NCBI GenBank assembly: GCA_000697055.1
Contig: JNDT01001601.1
Span: forward strand, 1-44,841
Origin: Saksenaea vasiformis B4078
Taxonomy: Eukaryota; Mucoromycota; Mucoromycetes; Mucorales; Saksenaeaceae
DNA length: 44,841 bases
Direction: 5' to 3'
The notes below the pieces were generated by a model, which saw only the letters and a list, made by a program, of their open reading frames with translations, was not told where the DNA came from and ran no database searches. Of this stretch, positions 9,240-22,153 are shown piece after piece (the first letter of the stretch is position 1; every line of letters starts with the position of its first letter). Made by a program: the position numbers and the translations under genes.

Positions 9240-11741
9240 TTATGCCCACTAGAATTATTGTTGTTGTATCGAATGAGTGAGTCAAGGAATTTTGCGTGTA
9301 TGAATTCATTTTAACTTACCAGATCACGTAAATACTTGCGGTTACCCATCCATTCGATCAACAGCTTATTTGCTGCTACTGTATCCAGTTGATGGTATTC
9401 ACAGAGCATGTCAACCAGGACATCATTTACACCTTTAGCCATGCCTTTGGCATCACCACAGACATAAATCGCCGCGTCTTTTTTGATGACCATGTCATAC
9501 AATTCCTTCATGTCCTGGCGCAAAAGGTCTTGGACATATGTCTTTTGTTCCGTTCCACGACTGATAGCCAATGCCAGCTTCTTGATGGTACCATCTTTGG
9601 CAAAGTCTTCGAGTTCTTCTTCAAATAAATAATCTTTCTGTCGTTCTCTAAAACCGTAGTAGACCCAGATGTCGCCGAATTCCTTATCGATATCGCGTGA
9701 TGGATGCATGCCTACACCGCCCATGGATTTACGGATCTTGCGCTGTTCATGGCGATGTTCTACAAAACCAATGAAGGGGGCAATACCCGTACCAGGACCA
9801 ATAAGAACCAGAGGACGTGTTGTTTCTGTAGGCAGAACAAAGGTATTGATGTTCTGTCGTACAAAGATAGGCACAGTGATCGAGCGTGTAGGGAATTCGA
9901 CCGTTGTTGGTTTGTCGATCTTGTGTGGGATCAAACCGGTCAAATGGTCGAGCCAGGGAGTAGCAACGCCCTTGCGTGGTACATCGTACGAGGTGGTGTA
10001 GTCGACGATATTGAAAGCAAACATCATCTTGCCTGGATGTTTCAAGGGGGAATTAGCAATAGAGTAGTAGCGTGGCATATGGGGAGGCAAGACATCCAGC
10101 AAGCGTTCGACAGGAGGTCTGCAGGAAGGGAAACTCGTGAGAATATCGAGCAATGTCGGCACCTGGTCGCGTACAGCGTTGAATTGCGAAGCACCTTCAA
10201 CATTTTTTTTTTCATTAGTTCTACGGGATCCTAAATAATAATAATAAATCTGTACCTTGTTTGCTGCAGAGATACATCAAGGTTGTTTTCTCCTTTGGAT
10301 CCGATGCATAGTCTGCCAACAATCGGAACAAGGCTTTACGAGGTGAACTTGTGAGATCGGCGCCATAGCGCAACAACTCCACAAGCGTAACAGATTTCGC
10401 CTTTTGCAGGTGCGATGGAAGACCTATTTAAAAAAAAACATAAGATGTTGTGAGCAATTCCTATTGAACTTAATCTAGACAAGGAAAAAACATAACATAC
10501 TTTCGCCTTGTACTTCGTATAGGGTTTTGTATCCGTCTTCAAAGCTAGCCAGTCTAGCCAGAACAGCTTCTACGAGATTTTCATCGTTGGGCGCAATGAC
10601 ACCAAAGGCATCGCCGGGTTCGAAGTTGACTTCTTCGCCTACATCCAGTTCCAAGTGCAAGGTGCGTTTGATGGCGTCGTGGGTTGTGAGGCAGCGTGCT
10701 CGAGAGATAGCGGCATAGACGATGTTGGTAGGCACAGGGACAAAGTCAGGGACGGTGGTGGCGGTGCTGTTGGGTTTGGCAGGTCCGAGGCGATGAAGTT
10801 TGGTGGCGGCAGCAGGTACCTTGGGCAGGCCGGTCAATTTGGCACCAGCTTCTAGACCAGATAGATCGATTACAAGCGGATGGCCACGTTTGGTGCTTAG
10901 GGTTGTATTTGGTAAGTCGGTGTACTTCTCGACGGGTGGAGGTAATCCATTCGTTCGGTCTTCGATGCTGTACTTATCGACCAACGAATTGGGAAGGTTC
11001 ACGTATCTTTCGACCTCACTGGGCAAGCCTTTCTTACGTGCCTTCATCGAATAAGGTTCCAGGGTCAGATCTTCGACCTTTTCAACAATGACTTCCACAT
11101 TCGCGGCAGCGGCGGCGGCAGCAGCGGCCGCTTCTTCATCTCTTTGCAAGACGGTCGGCAGAACTTCCCACAACTGTTCAATCCATGGATCGACCACGAG
11201 TTCCAGACTAACGGAAAAGTTAAGAGGATCAGATAAAATGTCTGTTGTCTGTCTGTTTTATCTCTTTTTTTACCCTTCGGCATCATCGGCAAGACCTTTG
11301 GGATAGAATACGGTGGCGCCGAGTTCTTTGGCTTTTCTTTCCAGACGTTTGCCAGTGTTGTTAAAGTTACTGTAGTTGGTGTCGCCTAGACCTAGAATGG
11401 TGAAGCGGGCATGAGCAAGGTAGTTCTTGTCTTTCTGTCGTCGGAGGAACCGCCAGAACTTAAGGGCATTGTCGGGTGGATCACCGTCGCCGGTGTTGGA
11501 AGTGACGAAGATTATGACAGGTGCTTTTTCAAGATTGGACTTTTTGTGACCACGTCAATGAGTAAGTAACTCAAAAGCTTTGGTTTGACATGATAATTAC
11601 CTTTTCATAGTCGTCCATAACGAAGCATTCACCTTTGTAACCTCGTTGCTTTGCTTCTGAATGAATATTCTTTGCGATCCATTCAGCATTGCCAGTCTGG
11701 GAAGCCCATAGTATCAAGTAGTGAGACGCGAGATCTTGCAT
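9240..11741 (-). CDS. MTRR: Methionine synthase reductase (diflavin FMN/FAD/NADPH reductase)
   Basis: Six exons on the minus strand: 11741-11601, 11539-11274, 11207-10501, 10423-10256, 10194-9320, 9248-9240; 2166 nt, 721 residues. It starts MQDLASHYLILWASQTGNAE, so the FMN domain begins at once with no membrane anchor. That argues against cytochrome P450 reductase. FMN motifs are SQTGNA, SNTGDGDPPDN and LGLGDTNYSNF. The join GLADDAEG/LELVVDPW matches human MTRR (GLELVVEPW), as do LTTHDAIKRTLHLELDVG, LMYLCSKQGASQFN and HPGKMMFAFNIVDY. FAD motif RYYSIANSP, NADPH motifs GPGTGIAPFIGF and YVCGDAKGMAKGV. The 9-nt last exon adds Trp-Ala, restoring the terminal aromatic residue of this enzyme class. 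MTRR reactivates oxidised cobalamin on B12-dependent methionine synthase. Human comparisons are from memory. The hinge carries an Ala10 run and a degenerate internal repeat. Confidence 0.9.
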
Positions 11742-13118
11742 TTTCGGAAAAAGAAACAGAGAGAAGAAATAAAAAAAAAAAGGTAATTTCTTTTTATTTG
11801 AAAAAATCGGGATCGGTGAGGCTGTGTCTCTAATATGTAAAATAAATATGCGGGTCTGTGCTGTAGTCTATGTGATTGTTGTGTGCGTGTGTGTGTGTGG
11901 AGAGGGTTTATGTGGGTGACTGTCCCGATGAGATCTATGACATAAGTTGAGAAAACAGGATGGGTGAGTCACTGCCTTGCTTACTCAGATCAAAAGGAGG
12001 CCGTCCTTAAGAAGTGATTGGATCATCAGATATAAACAGGGCTTGGAAATGAGAAATAATAGAAGCATTATGTCTACTGGGATGAAAGATTCCAGAGAAT
12101 CTCTTCGTGCTGTTTAAATGCACCAATCGGGAAAGCAAGGAAATCATGAATTAATCCCATTGTTCAAGGCTGGACCCTCCGGTTAATCTCTTTCCCACCA
12201 TCTCATTTCTCTCTCTCTCTCTCTCTCTTGCTGTCTCTTTTTATGGGGACGGAGGCTCAAACAGGGCGGGATTTTTATAGAGAGGTGCTTGCCAAGACAC
12301 ACACACAAAAAAAAAAGAAAAAAAGAAAGGAAAACAGGGGTCACGTAGGGTTCTTCCTTTCTTATCCTATTCGGCGAATCAAAATGGTTATGGTTCTTGA
12401 ATGGGAAGATGTAAAAAGAGTGGCACAACATGATCGTGTGTCTGTGTCGCCATCTTTTCTCTTTTTTTTTTTTTTTTGGGTATCAAAAGGATTTCCTCAT
12501 TGGTTTACGGCATCTCTTCTAAATCGGGAGAGAGTGTTGAATGTGCACCGATCATGCTGCATCTGAGTTTATACTCTGTCATCTGGACCCGGGTTGCCAC
12601 GCTTTTAGCCATGTTGTCGCTTTTCTCACAAGATTATCCCATTCACGCGTTTTTGAATGTTAAGGTTAAATAGAATAGAAAGATTGAAGAGGTTTCCATG
12701 GAAGAAAGCGATGGTAACAAGAGTAAGAAAAAAAGACACGGAGAGATGGAAAAGAAAAGGGGAAAAAAGGGCACAGACATCCTGTATACAATAATCCAGT
12801 AATTGGGAAGGACGGAGGGACCATTTATTATGGATCGGCAGAATCACCTTATGTTACCCGTCCTTTTATCATGTGAATTTTTATTTCCCCGCTATGAAAC
12901 TTATCCACGCAAGAAAAGGTCTTTTTCCTAGGATTTATGCAGACCAAAAAGAAAAAAGATTTTCTATAAAATAGTAAATAAGTTTAAACAAACCCTTTTT
13001 TTTTCCTTCTTTTGACACACAACAGTTTCATTCAGGTTGGTTCTTTTTTTCCCCTGTGTGTGTGTCACTCATTTGGTTTTATGTACCTGCATCAGAGAGA
13101 AAAAAAAAATCTTATTCC
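11742..13118. other. Divergent promoter region of the MTRR and Medusa-like genes
   Basis: About 1.4 kb without a supported gene. It contains a (CT)10 tract at 12209-12228, several poly-A/poly-T runs and TG-rich patches. Long untranslated leaders are usual for fungal developmental regulators, so part of this may be the 5' UTR of the gene at 13119. No conserved upstream frame was recognised. Confidence 0.5.
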
Positions 13119-15399
13119 ATGAATCCTCCAACCCCACCTTCAGCTGATCTTACCTCTGAATGTATGTCACACAACCTGTCAATTTGGAACTTTTCCTTCT
13201 AACAATAATAATAATAATGATAATGATATAGCTTCTGGTTTTCCCGGTATTGGTATACAACAGCGATGGTCTTCTATCGATCAAAAACAACAATCATCAT
13301 CTTCTTCTCCTCCTCGTTTGATCGATATGGTACCACCAAGAGGTCCTCCCGGGACTTCCGTCAGTTTGGTGCTGCAATCCTTACGTCAGGATGCTTCAAC
13401 TATAAAATTGGCCTTTAATAGTCTCATTGTTGAAACCAAACAAATGCGAGCTCATGGCGTCATTTCTCTTGTGGCTACTGCGCCTCCTCTTCAACAAACA
13501 AACGCAAATTCAACCATTGTTCCTATTTCTGTTTGTGTTTTCGACAAAGATAACGTTATCGAGACTTGGCCAGTCACCGAATTTACCTATACAACAGAAC
13601 AAGAACAATCATCCTTTCATCGGAAACGTTCAGCAGAAGCTTCCTTTGATACAATGAATAGTAGTAGTTACACATCTGCCAAACGACATGAATACACTGG
13701 TCCCACGTTTCAACAGCCACCGCCACCACCACCACCACAACAACAACAACAACGAGGTACAAAGAAGAAAAATAAAGAAAAGAGAGAAGCAAAAAGAAAA
13801 AAGAAAACTCACTTTTTGGTTTATGTTTTAGCGGATACTTCTTCTTCTTCTTTTCTTGGTGTGTCATCCTATGATGGTTTTTACCAAGCCCCGGCTAGTA
13901 TCAGTTCTTACGTGCCTTTAGCACCTCAACAACAGGTTCCACAATATGCATCTTACCACCGGGATATGTACAACAATGACAGTAAGTAGTTTTTCCCTTT
14001 TGGAGATAAGGAGACCAGTACTCATGCGGAATTTCCTTTCACAGAGTACAGCTCCTATCGTACGTTCCAGCCACGCTATCCTCCCGGCGTATTTCCAATG
14101 AATTTCAATTTGCTGAATCCCTCCGCAGCTGAATTTACAGATGTTCTCGGCGGGTTCGACCAGACCAATAACAATAACAACAGCACCCAGACCAGTATTC
14201 AGGCTCAGCAGCAACCGCAAGTACCGCGGCAACAACAGCAGGGTGAGGAGGAGGAGGAGGAGACGACCACCAGCAGGAGACAGGCAACAGAGGTCCGACC
14301 ACAATCTGCCGTGTTCAATTTGCGCAAGTCGAACGTGCATGTTCCCACGACTTCTGTATCCAATTATCAACCTTATCCTGGCCTCGTGAGTCGAGCCAAT
14401 CTGAAAATTGTGGGTGAACTAGACTCCATGACCAAAGATTGGTTACCCGAAGAATGGGTCGCTCGTCGACGTCTCGTGCAATTCCACCGAGAACACAGCG
14501 GAAATGAGGTCCGATGTACTTTCCACCCGGTATCTCAAGATGACCAACTTACATCAAACGACATTGTTGTTTCCTGCATTTATTGGGAAGAACGGAATGA
14601 ATGTTTCATTACTTCCGTTGACTGTATACAGTTACTAGAACGTTTGATGGATATTCGATTCAATGTGGAAGAAAAGAACCGGGTGCGACGCAATCTGGAA
14701 GGGTTCCGACCCTTGACGGTTTCCAAATCCAAAGCTGATAGTGCCGACTTTTTCAAGACAGTGATGAGTTTCCCCAATCCCAAACCACGCAACATTGAAA
14801 AAGATATCAAAGTATTTTTATGGAAAACACTACCCTATGCACTGAAGAAGATTATCACAAAATATACGGCTTCTTGTTACTCTTCACCACGCCAACAACA
14901 ACAACCACGTCCTATGCAACATCATCAACCACAACAACCAACAGATATTCCTCCTCCTCCTCCTCCTATTCCTACTACTACAACTATGACTACCTCTTCT
15001 GCTTGTTATGTACAGCAACAAGAAGAAGCGTCTATGTTTGATACAATGTACCAACCATCGTATGTTGTTAGTTCGGCTGAGACACCTTCACTTATCAGTC
15101 ATCCTTCACCATCTAGCCCGTCCAAGTCCCAATCTCCGGCTTCCACCGGGTATTTAAACACAGTTGTACAAAGTGATCAGTTACCATCAACTATTGGCTA
15201 TGATTCTCCAGGCTTTGGCACGATAAACGATCTTGCCTGTCCATCGTCCTCCACAGTTGGAACTCCGGAAGAAGCAACCTCTGTGAAACCCGTATCGTCC
15301 TCCCGTGCTTCTTCGATCAGTAGCAATTATGGACACCGGGAACAACAAGATTTTCATCAACAACAACAACCATTCGCAGATGTGAAAGCTGAAAACTAA
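13119..15399 (+). CDS. medA: Medusa (MedA)-type developmental regulator
   Basis: Four exons: 13119-13161, 13232-13756, 13832-13981, 14045-15399; 2073 nt, 690 residues. The start MNPPTPPSADLTSE is placed by the first intron (GTATGT donor, ATATAG acceptor). Two conserved blocks mark the fungal Medusa/ACON-3 family: PPRGPPGTSVSLVL near the N-terminus, and a long central block from LVSRANLKIVGELDSMTKDW through EWVARRRLVQFHRE, IYWEERNECFITSVDCIQLL and RRNLEGFRPLTVSK. Family members are nuclear proteins that time conidiophore or spore development; here, in a zygosporic fungus, the role is inference. Low-complexity Gln, Pro and Ser tracts flank the blocks, giving a long disordered C-tail ending DVKAEN. 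The exon 2/3 intron has a purine-rich middle and is nearly all A/G up to its acceptor tract. Confidence 0.82.
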
Positions 15400-16136
15400 A
15401 AGAAAAAAACGATTCTTTTTCTTTTCTTTTTGCACCCCGCTCTTGTAGATATTTTTCTTTTTTTCTTCTTTCTTCTTTCTTTCCTTTGGCACTTTTGCAA
15501 AAAACAACAACAACATCTAAATAGTAACATTCATCTCGCTGTAAGTTTCTTCTTTTTACATAAAGAAAAAAAAAAGACAAAAGAATTTAGTAAATAGGAT
15601 TCTGCATTCATTATCGATCATTCCGAGAAATACTTGCTTAGTACATGGATGACAAATGACTTGCGATGCTGCATTTACCCCGAATGCAAATTACTCTTTT
15701 CCCATAAATGGATTTCGTACCAATGACAAATCGGATGTCTCCTAATGTGTTTCTTCTTTTTTCTTTTTTTTGACAGTATAGTGACGATATCAATTACTTT
15801 ATGCATGTTAAATAAAAAAAAGAGATTTTGGATCTTATGTGTGCCACCGTTCACTTCTTGTACTGAACAGACAAGCCCGATGTATGACAGAGACATGCGG
15901 AGTCCCTTAATGCATGAGAACGTGAACCTTTTTTTTTTTTTTTTTTGCTTCAGTAGGATTCCTCCTCATAACAGCTTATTTAACTCAAACCAATCAAGAT
16001 CATCATCATTCTATTTCTGTTGTCTGTTTTTTTTTCTTTGTAGTTGCATAAGAAGGACTCTTTTTTTTTTCTTTTTGGTAATAGGTAGTAATCATAGTAG
16101 TGTGGTTTATGTATATAGATCATCATCTTCTTTGGT
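15400..16136. other. Convergent 3' region between the Medusa-like and histone H3 genes
   Basis: Both genes end into this stretch. It holds several long T tracts (for example near 15930 and 16060) and AAATAAA-like words (near 15810) that could be polyadenylation signals. No gene seen. Confidence 0.5.
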
Positions 16137-17564
<1,428 letters not shown>

Positions 17565-17831
17565 AAAAAAGATCTCTTTTTTTCTTTCTTCTCTGTTCTA
17601 ATTCATGCTATTCCCGTTTATCAATGAAAAAAGCACTATTTTCTTTTGTGTGAAGAAGTTAAAATAAATAAAAAAAAACAAATGTAATAAACTCTGTGTG
17701 TGTGTGTGTGGGATAAAGAAGAAGAGAGGATCTGTGTAGCAAATCTGAAACATCGGGTATAGGTAGCTCGCATGAATTTCCAAGAAATCAATCAATGGTT
17801 TCATTATGGTTATTATTTTTTTATTCGGAAA

Positions 17832-19005
17832 TTAGTAACGACTGAATGTACCATAGCGTGCATACTCTTGTGCTGCAGGTCCCGTAGGAATCATGTGCTC
17901 AGGATATACTCTGTTTACATCACTAAAAAAAAAAGAAAAAAGAAAAAACATCCATCAGTCTCACTGTCTTCCTTTCCCCAGGGACAACTACTTACGCTGA
18001 TGTGTACCCTGAACGGGTGGGTGCAATGACAGAGCGTGTGACAGGCTGCGGTGGATAACCTGGCGTAGCACTGGGTTTGTTGACCAAATAAGCACGTAGG
18101 ACACGACCATCTGCAACTTCCCCGTCCAATTTGGAAACACAATCCAATGCTGACGATCGATGCATAAATTCTATCTCGGCCTCACCATACGATCGCCCTG
18201 ATCGGTCCAGAAACACTTCACAATGTGCAATCGCACCATAAGGTGAACATGCCGCCTTGAAAAAAAAAAATTCTCGCACGTTCAGCTACCCTCTCTCCCC
18301 CCCATCTTTTTGTGTTTCCCTTTTTTTACCTTTACATCATCCGCGTTAGCACCTGGATCCAGGTTACTGATCATCACTGTCGATGGTCCAGATTCATTTG
18401 GAGCACTCATGCCAGCATAATTAGACTGCGAAAGCCCCCGAATAGACATTGGTTGCTGTGGATAAGGTCTGTACATAGAGGAGGACGAGGAGGGTGGAGG
18501 CGGAGGCTGTCTTGCAGACTGTGGAGAGGTCGGTATAGAAGAAGGCGGCGGCTGTCTTCGGTGCTGTGGAGGACTCACAGGACGGCGGGTTACGGATTTC
18601 GTAATCACAATCTTGGAAGGATCAGGCTTCGTAACACGCTTGGTTGTGAGCGGCGGCATGGTCCTTGCTGGGGGAGAAAGCCTAGATGAAGGAGACCGTG
18701 CAGCGATCTACATAAAAAAGTATCAACCAGAGACAATGAACAGGGTAAATAGCATCGCGTACTGCATGGGAACTGGACAGTCGTTGTGGAGGTTTGCCAA
18801 TAGCTCTGGATCTTGTATTCAGTGGTACATTGCTGGTGCCTCGTCGACCGGTGGGGAAATTAAGTCGTCGATTAATGCTGTTCGCAGGTAGTGGTGGCCG
18901 TGCGCTGTTATTCCTCCACGTATCTCTTTTTTCCCTTTTCTGATGTTGCTTTTTTTTGATAATGTCATCAAGAGCAGTGTCGAGATCCATGCTAGTCGTT
19001 GTCAT
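17832..19005 (-). CDS. Yra1/ALYREF-type mRNA export adaptor with one RRM
   Basis: Four exons on the minus strand: 19005-18763, 18707-18330, 18255-17996, 17922-17832; 972 nt, 323 residues. The N-terminus has MDLDTALDDIIKKKQ, the short helix by which REF/Yra1 proteins bind the helicase UAP56/Sub2. A disordered Pro/Ser/Arg region follows, then one RRM: STVMISNLDPGANADDVK joined to a segment with SPYGAIAHCEVFLDRSG, and ending ALDCVSKLDGEVADGRVLRA. The C-tail ends in AQEYARYGTFSRY; Yra1-type proteins often end with a second UAP56-binding helix, but this tail lacks a clear LDxxL pattern. Role: couples the TREX complex to export receptors on spliced mRNA in the nucleus. The start could also be the second ATG at 18990. 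A POLDIP3-like RRM protein is the main alternative. Confidence 0.82.
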
Positions 19006-21660
19006 TGGGGGATGGAGAGCGAGAGTAAACGACTGTATCTGAACTCCGACCCTCAAACTGTGACTCCAAAAAAGAGAAGACTCGATTTTCCTTCCATCCC
19101 TGGGAGACAAGGCCTCGGCACGCTCAATCTTTTTTTTTATATATTCATGTATTGAAACAGAATTGTTATTTGCTATTTCTCGCACACAACGTCTGTAGAG
19201 AATGCTCACACCTTTTTTTTTAAAAAAAAAAAAAGAAAAAGGCTACTTGTTGATGACGCCTGCGATAAAAGATGGCCAGCGTTCTTCTGTCCGCAGACAG
19301 GCTATTATTGCAGATTTGCTTGAACGTCTCCAGTCTGACTAGCATAGCCTGACAGATACGCGCTGTGCCACTAAGTTCGCGTCGTCTACGCTCTCAATTT
19401 TTCACTCATCCAAAATAACAATAATAAGAATAGCTGAGAAGCTTGATGCACATAGTGACGACGGCGATTACGAAGTCTTTTCTCTATGCACTTTCAATAA
19501 CCTTTTAAACGCACTCTATGAAAGAAGTTACTTATGTATTCAAATCGCATAATTCAGAAAATCGCCTTGAATCGGCCAAGACAGTTTAGATTTTCGTAGG
19601 GACTGCAGGTGTTACACAATTGTGGACGACTGATAAGGTATGTAATATACAAGTTTTCTTACGAGCTATGGCTGTATTCAGTGGTATGTATTATAACAGC
19701 TGTTCTAGCCAGATGTTAACATGAAAGTGCCTTGATGAAACTGAAGTCTAGGGCAGGTTTTAGAGTAATCTGCCCTGTGTAACACCGATAGCTCTCAAGA
19801 GTTCCGGATGGGATTCCTATGGTTATGTTATGCACTGTGGGAAACTTGAAATGCGATATTACCAGCGTGTGTACTTTTCCGCTAAGCCCAATTCTCAGAC
19901 CTGAGATGCACTGAGATCCGGGCGGAGCGAGACCTCAAGGCACCTCTGGGAACATTTTCAATTGCCGCTGTCAAATTATCTCAGGATGTTATGCATGAAT
20001 CAACGATTTGGAGGTACCCATTTCTTATCCATGTTATACGTAAAGCAGATCGAGTCCTTATTCCATACTCTTGTACAGCTCTAATCGCTTCACTCATAAT
20101 GGATTTTGAATATACATTTGTGTCATCCAAATATATTAACTGCGCGTCGACACTACCTCAATCCTGCGGTGAGGAGCAGCGTATCTTTGCGCAGAGAATC
20201 AGGTACCTTTTACTTCTGAATCAAAGGTGTATTGCGCTGGTCCATTGTAATAGGTTCCCCAACGCACCAATCTGAACCCTTAAAGTGATAGTATTTAAAA
20301 GGGACGCATGAATTCTTTCTTTTTTTTTGACTCTGTTCATTTTACATCCCTTTCGGCTGGATTCTGTGTCGATGTACGGGATATCTGACTGGACCTACAG
20401 GAAAGGATGGGAGCACATTTGATAACGCTGTGAAAGCTCATACCAACAAACGCCAAACGATCTGCTCGTTTTCTGATGAAGAGAAGTTGTGAATCTATGT
20501 CACCATCAAGGACTGGATCCTCATTGGCGAGCCACTGCCACGCCACATGGAATAGCTGTATCAGCTGGTGATGTCCAAAGATGAAGGATACTTGGCGTGT
20601 ATCACTATGAAGAGACGCGAAAAAAAGTCCAAGCGTTGCAGGATCAACCATCAAGAGATGGGAGATCATTTTTGGCCAATCAGATCGGGAGATGCACGGC
20701 TGACTTCTTTTATTAGCACTGCTCCTTTTTTCTTAAGGTGTATACGAATTGCTAAGTGCTCCTTCTGACAGTCTTTATCGCCTACAAGCACATTTTTGCG
20801 TTCCTTTATTTTATTACAGTTCAATATCTTGTCACTATGACTTTTTATCCTTGCTATATTTCTCATAGTTTGACCATTGAGGAGTTGCAAGTGTAACCTA
20901 CCTGCGGTGCTCTTTCTATCAACTCCGGCTTCAGCATGATGCACCCGGCTTTGATTAAGTCCTTAGACACCTAGATAAATGAAGGAGGTCAGTGTCCTGA
21001 ATAAGACTGACAAAGGCTACATAGTAATGCGGTGATGGTACCAGCTTTCTGCTACATCCTATCCTTATCCAAGCAGCGATGCTGGTCTTGCCAAATATAA
21101 AATGTAACAGTAATCGGACAGAAGGGGCCAAAGAGCGCGAAGCAGTTCCTGGAACGATTACTCCTGGCCCGACAAACAGACTACCATCCACCATTTTGGT
21201 AAGCAGATTGCAGCTATCGTGAAGCACGGAGCTTTCACCCAGACAGCAACGCCGACATACCAAGCATCGGACAAAAGGGGAATGGCCAAGCCATCAACTA
21301 GTAATAATTGGCCCGTAGACATGGTGTTCACACAAAACAGAGAGTCTAAAGTAACAGTACCTATCTTTTTAATGGAATGAGCCTTGTGTTGAAGCTGCAG
21401 ACAGAAGATGTTATGAAGAAAGAAAACATAAGGAAGAAAAAGGGACCTTACGTCCAGAAGGAAATGAAAAGCATTTAAACGGTCCACTTTCCCCATAGTC
21501 ACACTGTTTACACAAATAAATAGTTCCTTTAGGTATTGGCATATCTTTCAGCTCTCTTTTTCTTGCCAAGATGACGTTGGAACCGCAGAACCCCCCCCCC
21601 TTTTCTTCATGAAGCCACCAGTAAACCCAATGTTACTTAAAGGTAAGAGGCGGGAATTGC

Positions 21661-21840
21661 CAGGGACGCTCACAATAGGACAAACCACTGCAGGTCGCTC
21701 TATTACAGCGCACTCCACTACGGGACACTCCACGACGGGACACTTCACTACGAGACGCTGCACCGCTATTTCCGTACTACGGCAGTTGTGACACTTTGTT
21801 TTAGTATCCGCTCGGAAAATGGGGAGTTCTGGAGTGTCCC
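21661..21840. repeat. 15-bp tandem-repeat transposon end(s), copy 1
   Basis: Units of about 15 bp, CACTCCACTACGGGA, CACTCCACGACGGGA and CACTTCACTACGAGA, run head to tail at 21710-21755, preceded by more diverged units. An opposite-strand copy of the motif (TGGAGTGTCCC) closes the stretch near 21830-21840. The same units appear at 40359-40862, so this is a dispersed repeat family, probably the sub-terminal arrays of a DNA transposon or MITE. Confidence 0.7.
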
Positions 21841-22120
21841 TAGTAATTCCCCATCGCAGGTGCCAAGCGAATATCTATTCCCAAATATTCGACGCTGGCT
21901 TTAGTTTCGACAAAGAATTCGGGACAAAGAGGTATAGATAATACATAACCTCGATGGCTGTACTGAGTTAGAGTTTTACTTTAACACAGAGCGGGATGCC
22001 AATCTCGGGTCGACCCGTACCCCAAAAGGTTGTGGGTCCTACGAAGAAGAACAGCATAGAATAGACATGGTATTTCGATCTCACAAAGCCTTTGCACAAG
22101 GACGTCTTCTCTGGCGAAGA

Positions 22121-22153
22121 GAAACAGAAGGAGAAAGTCTTTCCTTCTGTTTC
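22121..22153. repeat. Perfect 12-bp inverted repeat (hairpin)
   Basis: GAAACAGAAGGA at 22121-22132 pairs with TCCTTCTGTTTC at 22142-22153 across a 9-base loop. It is next to no supported gene. It could be a transposon end or part of a lost non-coding RNA. Confidence 0.6.

Noticed and set aside
10195..10256. Acceptor at the earlier TTTAG (near 10233) of the fourth MTRR intron
   Set aside because: It would insert about 13 odd residues; the later GAAG acceptor lies after a CTAAT branch site and gives CSKQGASQF, the family sequence.
9311..11741. Cytochrome P450 reductase
   Set aside because: There is no N-terminal membrane helix, and several blocks (LELVV-PW, CSKQGA, HPGK) match methionine synthase reductase instead.
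13583..13867. Minus-strand frames rich in Val/Leu opposite the Medusa-like gene
   Set aside because: They are antisense of CAA/CCA repeats coding for Gln and Pro tracts.
21661..21760. CRISPR array
   Set aside because: The 15-bp units are head to tail without spacers, degenerate, and part of a dispersed transposon repeat in a eukaryotic genome.
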